From JAEUMW01 sp039807745 (GTDB lineage Bacteria > Pseudomonadota > Gammaproteobacteria > Burkholderiales > JAEUMW01), in NCBI GenBank assembly GCA_039807745.1, contig JBDHRV010000089.1, forward strand, positions 1-14,726: 14,726 nt of DNA, written 5' to 3'. This document shows, one piece after another, positions 10,882-14,726 of the stretch. The first letter of the stretch is position 1; each line of letters starts with the position of its first letter. Both the position numbers and the translations under genes were made by a program. The notes beneath the pieces were generated by a model, which did no database searches, was not told the origin of the DNA, and was given only the letters and a program-made list of their open reading frames with translations.

Positions 10882-11667
10882 TCACGCGCGACGCTGCCGA
10901 TAGGCCCACACCATCATCACGATGCCGGCCGCGATCATGGGCAGGCTCAGCCACTGTCCCATGGTCCATCCCAGCGCGAGGAAGCCGAGAAAGTCGTCCG
11001 GCTGGCGCGTGAACTCGACCGTGAAGCGGAACACGCCATAGCCGATCAGGAACAGCGCCGACACTGCGCCCCGCGGCCGCGGCCTGCTCGAAAACCACCA
11101 CAGCAGCACGAAGAGGGCGACGCCTTCGAGGGCGAACTCGTAGAGCTGCGAGGGATGCCGCGGGAGCGCGTCCACGTGCGGGAAAACCATGGCCCAGGGC
11201 ACGTCCGCGGGTCGTCCGGGAAGCTCGGCGTTGATGAAATTGCCGATCCGCCCGGCGCCCAGACCGAGCGGGCACAGCGGCGCCACGAAGTCCATCACGT
11301 CGAACCACGACTTGCCGGTCCTGCGGCAGAAGAGCGCCATCGCCACCAGCACGCCGAGAAAGCCGCCATGGAACGACATCCCGCCTTCCCAGATGGCGAA
11401 GATGGAAAGGGGATGGGCGAGGTAATCGGAGAGCTTGTAGAAGAGCACGTAGCCCAGGCGCCCGCCGAGGATCACGCCGAACAGGGCGTAGAGCACCATG
11501 TCGTCGAGGTCGCGATGGGTGATGCCCGCTGCCGGCTGCGTGCGAATGCGGTGGCGGCCGAGCACGATGGCGATCGCGAAACCGATGAGGTACATGAGTC
11601 CGTACCAGCGCACGGCGAGCGGTCCGATCTGGATCGCGATCGGGTCGAACTGCGGGTGAACGAGCAT
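10882..11667 (-). CDS. lgt: Phosphatidylglycerol--prolipoprotein diacylglyceryl transferase
   Basis: Lgt is the inner-membrane enzyme that attaches diacylglycerol from phosphatidylglycerol to the lipobox cysteine of prolipoproteins, the first step of lipoprotein maturation. The 261-residue product has several hydrophobic segments (about 24-38, 56-76, 100-114, 198-208, 217-228, 235-254). It begins with the typical HPQFDPIAIQIGPLAVRWYGLMY and shows the MSFHGG motif with His100. The family signature GRIGNFINAELPGR lies at 139-152, with the conserved Arg140 and Asn143. The ATG at 11667 has little ribosome-binding complementarity (CTGCCTC before it). It is the first gene of the lgt-aroK-aroB-dgt run and is divergent from ilvD. 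Confidence 0.97.
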   Translation of the reverse strand: MLVHPQFDPIAIQIGPLAVRWYGLMYLIGFAIAIVLGRHRIRTQPAAGITHRDLDDMVLYALFGVILGGRLGYVLFYKLSDYLAHPLSIFAIWEGGMSFHGGFLGVLVAMALFCRRTGKSWFDVMDFVAPLCPLGLGAGRIGNFINAELPGRPADVPWAMVFPHVDALPRHPSQLYEFALEGVALFVLLWWFSSRPRPRGAVSALFLIGYGVFRFTVEFTRQPDDFLGFLALGWTMGQWLSLPMIAAGIVMMVWAYRQRRA

Positions 11668-11697
11668 GAGGCAGACTGGCTTGCGTTAAGATTCGCG

Positions 11698-11725
11698 ATT
11701 ATACGGGCCTGCCCGCCGCTGCCTG
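11698..11725 (-). promoter_or_regulatory. Predicted promoter for lgt
   Basis: The minus strand carries a perfect -10 TATAAT at 11698-11703. A weak -35, CAGGCA (3 of 6) at 11720-11725, lies 16 bases upstream. The expected start near 11691 would give a leader of about 24 bases before the lgt ATG. The rest of the 95-base lgt-ilvD spacer holds the ilvD ribosome-binding site; I could not find a convincing ilvD promoter in it, although the same AT-rich patch reads TATACG on the plus strand. Confidence 0.45.
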
Positions 11726-11762
11726 CCGCGGTGCCCGGAACTCGAGCGCACAGGAGCCCCAT

Positions 11763-13436
11763 ATGTCGGACAACCGCAGAAGCCGCATCGTTACCCAGGG
11801 CGTGCAGCGCTCGCCGAACCGCGCCATGCTGCGCGCCGTCGGCTTCGGGGACGGCGATTTCGAGAAGCCCATCGTCGGCATCGCCAACGGCTACAGCACC
11901 ATCACGCCGTGCAATCTCGGGCTGGGCGATCTTACGCGCCGCTGCGAACTCGCGGTCAAGGGCGCGGGCGGCATGCCGCAGACCTTCGGCACCATCACCG
12001 TCTCCGACGGCATCTCGATGGGCACGGAGGGCATGAAGTACTCGCTCGTGTCGCGCGAGGTGATCGCGGACGCGATCGAGACCGCCTGCAATGCGGAGAG
12101 TATGGACGGGGTGGTCGCCATCGGCGGCTGCGACAAGAACATGCCGGGCGCGATGATCGCGCTCGCGCGCATGAACATCCCCGGCGTCTTCGTCTACGGC
12201 GGCACCATCAAGCCCGGTCACTACCGCGGCCGCGATCTCAACATCGTGAGCTCGTTCGAGGCGGTCGGGCAATTCACCGCCGGCAAGATCGACGAGGCCG
12301 AGCTCCTGGGCGTCGAGCGCCACGCCTGTCCGGGGGCGGGATCGTGCGGCGGCATGTACACCGCCAACACGATGTCGTCGGCGTTCGAGGCGATGGGCAT
12401 GAGCCTCATGTACTCCTCGACGATGGCGGCGGAGGACGAGGAAAAGCGCGAGAGCGCCGCGCAGTCGGCCGAAGTGCTGCTCGCCGCGATCCGCGCGCAG
12501 CGGCTGCCGCGGGACATCATCACGCGCAAGTCGATCGAGAACGCCGTATCCGTGATCATGGCGGTGGGCGGGTCGACCAATGCCGTGCTGCACTACCTCG
12601 CCATCGCGCATGCGGCGGAAGTCGACTGGACCATCGACGATTTCGAGCGCGTGCGCCAGCGGGTGCCAGTGCTGTGCGATCTCAAGCCTTCCGGCCAGTA
12701 CGTCGCGACCGACCTGCACCGCGCCGGCGGCATTCCGCAGGTGATGCGGATGCTGCTCGACCACGACCTCCTCCACGGCGACTGCCTCACCATCACGGGC
12801 CAGACGATCGCGGCATCGCTGGATGGTATCCCGCGTGACCCGCGCCCGGATCAGGACGTGATCCGGCCGTGGTCGAACCCGATGTACGAACGGGGCCACC
12901 TCGCGATCCTGAAGGGCAACCTGTCCGAGGAAGGGTGCGTGGCCAAGATCACGGGCCTCAAGCATCCCGCGATCACCGGGCCGGCGCGGGTGTTCGACTC
13001 GGAGGAGGAAGCGATGGCGGCGATCCTTGCCAACCGCATCCGTGCCGGCGACGTGGTCGTGATCCGCTACGAGGGGCCGCAGGGCGGACCCGGCATGCGC
13101 GAGATGCTCTCGCCCACTTCCGCCATCGTCGGCCAGGGACTCGGCGAATCGGTCGGCCTCATCACCGACGGTCGCTTCTCCGGTGGCACCTGGGGCATGG
13201 TCGTCGGACACGTCGCGCCGGAGGCGGCAGTCGGCGGCACGATCGCGCTGGTGCATGACGGCGATTCCATCACGATCGATGCCGAGCGCCGCTTGATCCA
13301 GCTCAATGTGTCGGATGCCGAACTCGCGACGCGCCGTGCGGCCTGGCAGCCGCGCGCTCCGCGCTATACCCGCGGCGTGCTCGCGAAGTACGCGAAGCTC
13401 GTGTCCTCCGCCAGCGTGGGCGCGGTGACTGACTGA
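11763..13436 (+). CDS. ilvD: Dihydroxy-acid dehydratase
   Basis: IlvD dehydrates 2,3-dihydroxy-isovalerate and 2,3-dihydroxy-3-methylvalerate to the keto acids used for valine, leucine and isoleucine. The 557-residue protein is the shorter form common outside enterobacteria. It has the three cluster cysteines: Cys50 (TITPCNLGL), Cys123 (GGCDKNMPG) and Cys195 (CPGAGSCGGMYTANTM). The C-terminal domain contains SPTSAIVGQGLGESVGLITDGRFSGG-type sequence, and the protein ends with the usual LVSSASVGAVTD. Length and cysteines are compatible with the [2Fe-2S] subgroup, but cluster type cannot be decided by reading. The ATG at 11763 has AGGAG 6 bases upstream. The gene is complete; the disrupted region starts two bases after its stop. 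Confidence 0.97.
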   Translation: MSDNRRSRIVTQGVQRSPNRAMLRAVGFGDGDFEKPIVGIANGYSTITPCNLGLGDLTRRCELAVKGAGGMPQTFGTITVSDGISMGTEGMKYSLVSREVIADAIETACNAESMDGVVAIGGCDKNMPGAMIALARMNIPGVFVYGGTIKPGHYRGRDLNIVSSFEAVGQFTAGKIDEAELLGVERHACPGAGSCGGMYTANTMSSAFEAMGMSLMYSSTMAAEDEEKRESAAQSAEVLLAAIRAQRLPRDIITRKSIENAVSVIMAVGGSTNAVLHYLAIAHAAEVDWTIDDFERVRQRVPVLCDLKPSGQYVATDLHRAGGIPQVMRMLLDHDLLHGDCLTITGQTIAASLDGIPRDPRPDQDVIRPWSNPMYERGHLAILKGNLSEEGCVAKITGLKHPAITGPARVFDSEEEAMAAILANRIRAGDVVVIRYEGPQGGPGMREMLSPTSAIVGQGLGESVGLITDGRFSGGTWGMVVGHVAPEAAVGGTIALVHDGDSITIDAERRLIQLNVSDAELATRRAAWQPRAPRYTRGVLAKYAKLVSSASVGAVTD

Positions 13437-13438
13437 GC

Positions 13439-13534
13439 ATGGGCGAACATGACGAAGCGCTGCTGCGCGAAGCCGGCGTCGACGCCGCGCGGATCGCCAA
13501 GCTGCGCGCACTCGGCGTGATCGCCGCTGATTGA
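13439..13534 (+). pseudogene. C-terminal remnant resembling a class III (CaiB/BaiF) CoA-transferase
   Basis: A 31-codon frame begins MGEHDEALLREAGVDAARIA and ends KLRALGVIAAD. The pattern G-E-H-(N/T)-D-E-x-L-x-E-x-G-x-D-x-x-x-I-x-x-L-x-x-x-G-V-I is the usual extreme C-terminus of class III CoA-transferases. It normally follows about 370-400 residues that are absent here, because ilvD ends two bases earlier. I read it as the tail of a gene whose body was lost by deletion or rearrangement. No Shine-Dalgarno sequence precedes the ATG, so translation as a free peptide is doubtful. The identification rests on a short recalled pattern without a search. Confidence 0.5.
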
Positions 13535-13601
13535 GTCACCCTTCGTTCGGCGCGCGACGCTGCCGGTCACGCTGTTCGTCCAGGCGGCGGCGTCGGCGGC
13601 G

Positions 13602-14723
13602 GTGTTCGCGCCCGCGGTCGCCGCGCCGCCGTTGCTCGCGCGGCTGAAGCTCGGCACCACCGCGGTCGGCCTGTTCGTCGCATTGGTGTATCTCGCGGCG
13701 ATGTTCGCGAGCCCGCTCGGCGCCGCGCTCGTCAAGCGTTTCGGGCCGATCCGCGCGAGCCAGATCGCGCTTGTGCTCGGCGCGGCGGGCCTGGCGCTGC
13801 TCTGCGCGCCTTCGGTGCCGGCAGCGATGCTCGGTTCGCTCTTGATCGGCGCTGGCTACGGGCCGATCACGCCCGCCAGCTCGCAGATGCTCTCGCGTAC
13901 GACCGACCCGCGCAACTACTCGCTCGTGTTCTCGATCAAGCAGACCGGGGTGCCGCTCGGCGGTGTGATCGCGGGGGTGATGGTGCCGCCGCTGGTGCTG
14001 ATCGGGGGCGCGCCGCTCGCGCTGGCCGGTGTCGCGGCGCTGTGTGTGATCGGCTTGATCGCAGCGCAACCGCTTTCTGCCGCGCTCGACGACGGGCGCG
14101 ACCGGGCGAGCCCGTGGCCGACCTTGGGCAAGCTGATGGCGCCCGTGCGTTTCGTCGCGACGCATCCGGTGCTGCGCTCGGTGGCGCTGTGCAGTTTCGT
14201 GTTTTCGATGGTGCAGGTCAGCTTCACGTCGTACGTCGTGAGCTGGCTCAACACCGACCTGCGCTGGACGCTCGTCGCCGCGGGTGCTGCGCTGTCGGCG
14301 TCGCAGGTCGCGGGCATGGTCGGCCGCATCACCTGGGGCGTGGCCGCCGACCGTTGGCTCGGCCCGCGCCGGATGCTGCTCGCGCTGGCGGCGCTGATGG
14401 GCGTGTGCGGGCTCGTGATGCCGGCGTTCGGCAGCGGCTCGGCACCGCTCGTCGTGACCGCGCTCTTGTGCCTGTATGGCGCGACCGCGGTGGGCTGGAA
14501 CGGCGTCTACCTGGCGACGGTCGCGCGTCTCGTTCCGCAACCGCAGGCGGCCGAAGCGACGGCGGGCACGCTCTTCTTCACGTTTTTCGGCGTCGTGATC
14601 GGGCCGCCGCTCTTCGGCGCCGCCGGCAGCGCATTCGGTGCGCTAGGGCCTGCGTTCGCGCTGCTCGCAGTGCCGATCGCCTTCGCCGCGGTGGTGCTCG
14701 CGCGATCGCGCTGGGGGTTGTGA
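13602..14723 (+). CDS. MFS family transporter, 5' end unresolved
   Basis: This is a major facilitator superfamily permease of the inner membrane; the substrate is unknown. The GTG at 13602 is the first canonical start in frame and gives 373 residues, but it falls inside the first membrane helix. The open frame continues upstream to a stop at 13518-13520. Its codons from about 13548 encode RRATLPVTLFVQAAASAAV, the missing half of helix 1, so the real protein almost certainly starts further upstream. Possible non-canonical starts are ATT at 13530 or CTG at 13527; otherwise the start codon was lost. Visible features include helix 2 (VGLFVALVYLAAMFASPLG), a motif A-like GAALVKRFGPIR loop, repeated hydrophobic segments, and a central cytoplasmic loop around DDGRDRASPWPTLGKL that separates the two halves. 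Neighbouring CoA-transferase residue hints at a former catabolic context, but this is inference. It ends with TGA three bases before the window edge. Confidence 0.8.
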   Translation: MFAPAVAAPPLLARLKLGTTAVGLFVALVYLAAMFASPLGAALVKRFGPIRASQIALVLGAAGLALLCAPSVPAAMLGSLLIGAGYGPITPASSQMLSRTTDPRNYSLVFSIKQTGVPLGGVIAGVMVPPLVLIGGAPLALAGVAALCVIGLIAAQPLSAALDDGRDRASPWPTLGKLMAPVRFVATHPVLRSVALCSFVFSMVQVSFTSYVVSWLNTDLRWTLVAAGAALSASQVAGMVGRITWGVAADRWLGPRRMLLALAALMGVCGLVMPAFGSGSAPLVVTALLCLYGATAVGWNGVYLATVARLVPQPQAAEATAGTLFFTFFGVVIGPPLFGAAGSAFGALGPAFALLAVPIAFAAVVLARSRWGL

Positions 14724-14726
14724 GAG

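Noticed and set aside
11472..13511. A 679-codon minus-strand frame opposite ilvD and overlapping lgt
   Set aside because: It is the antisense shadow of ilvD, rich in Arg/His/Ala. Its tail overlaps lgt out of frame, and no domain is visible.
13536..14540. A 334-codon minus-strand frame opposite the MFS gene
   Set aside because: Its sequence is charged low-complexity Arg/Glu/His/Gln, as expected for the antisense of a hydrophobic membrane protein. The plus-strand frame has clear membrane helices.

Overview
The window is GC-rich chromosomal DNA that reads as a conserved housekeeping block of a betaproteobacterium. The gene series aroK-aroB-dgt-gltB-gltD-hemE-priA in one orientation is a known betaproteobacterial arrangement, and the protein sequences look like family members from Burkholderiales or Nitrosomonadales-type bacteria. 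The genus cannot be named from the sequence alone. I see no RNA genes, insertion sequences, CRISPR arrays or prophage genes.

Layout. Everything from 1 to 11667 lies on the minus strand, so transcription runs from high to low coordinates. First comes lgt (lipoprotein maturation), aroK and aroB (shikimate pathway) and dgt (dNTP hydrolysis). These are tightly packed: aroB and dgt overlap by 8 bases, and aroK and aroB are 20 bases apart. A 225-base spacer holds a sigma70-type promoter and a possible NtrC site. It is followed by gltB and gltD (the two subunits of NADPH glutamate synthase), a strong intrinsic terminator, hemE (haem synthesis) and the first 99 codons of priA (replication restart), which runs off the left edge. 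The 261-base hemE-priA spacer carries a perfect DnaA box and a near match.

On the plus strand, ilvD (branched-chain amino acid synthesis) diverges from lgt across a 95-base spacer and is complete. Right after its stop codon the order becomes irregular. A 31-codon ORF resembles only the C-terminal tail of a class III (CaiB/BaiF) CoA-transferase. It is followed by an MFS transporter whose reading frame continues upstream of any canonical start codon. This looks like a deletion or rearrangement scar, or possibly an assembly join.

Functionally the window is core metabolism: glutamate from glutamine and 2-oxoglutarate, chorismate precursors, branched-chain amino acids, haem, lipoprotein anchoring and nucleotide-pool control. 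I did not find a novel multi-gene system. The points worth a second look are regulatory (a likely leaderless aroK message, a terminator almost touching the hemE start, the gltB control region, DnaA boxes before priA) and the scar after ilvD.
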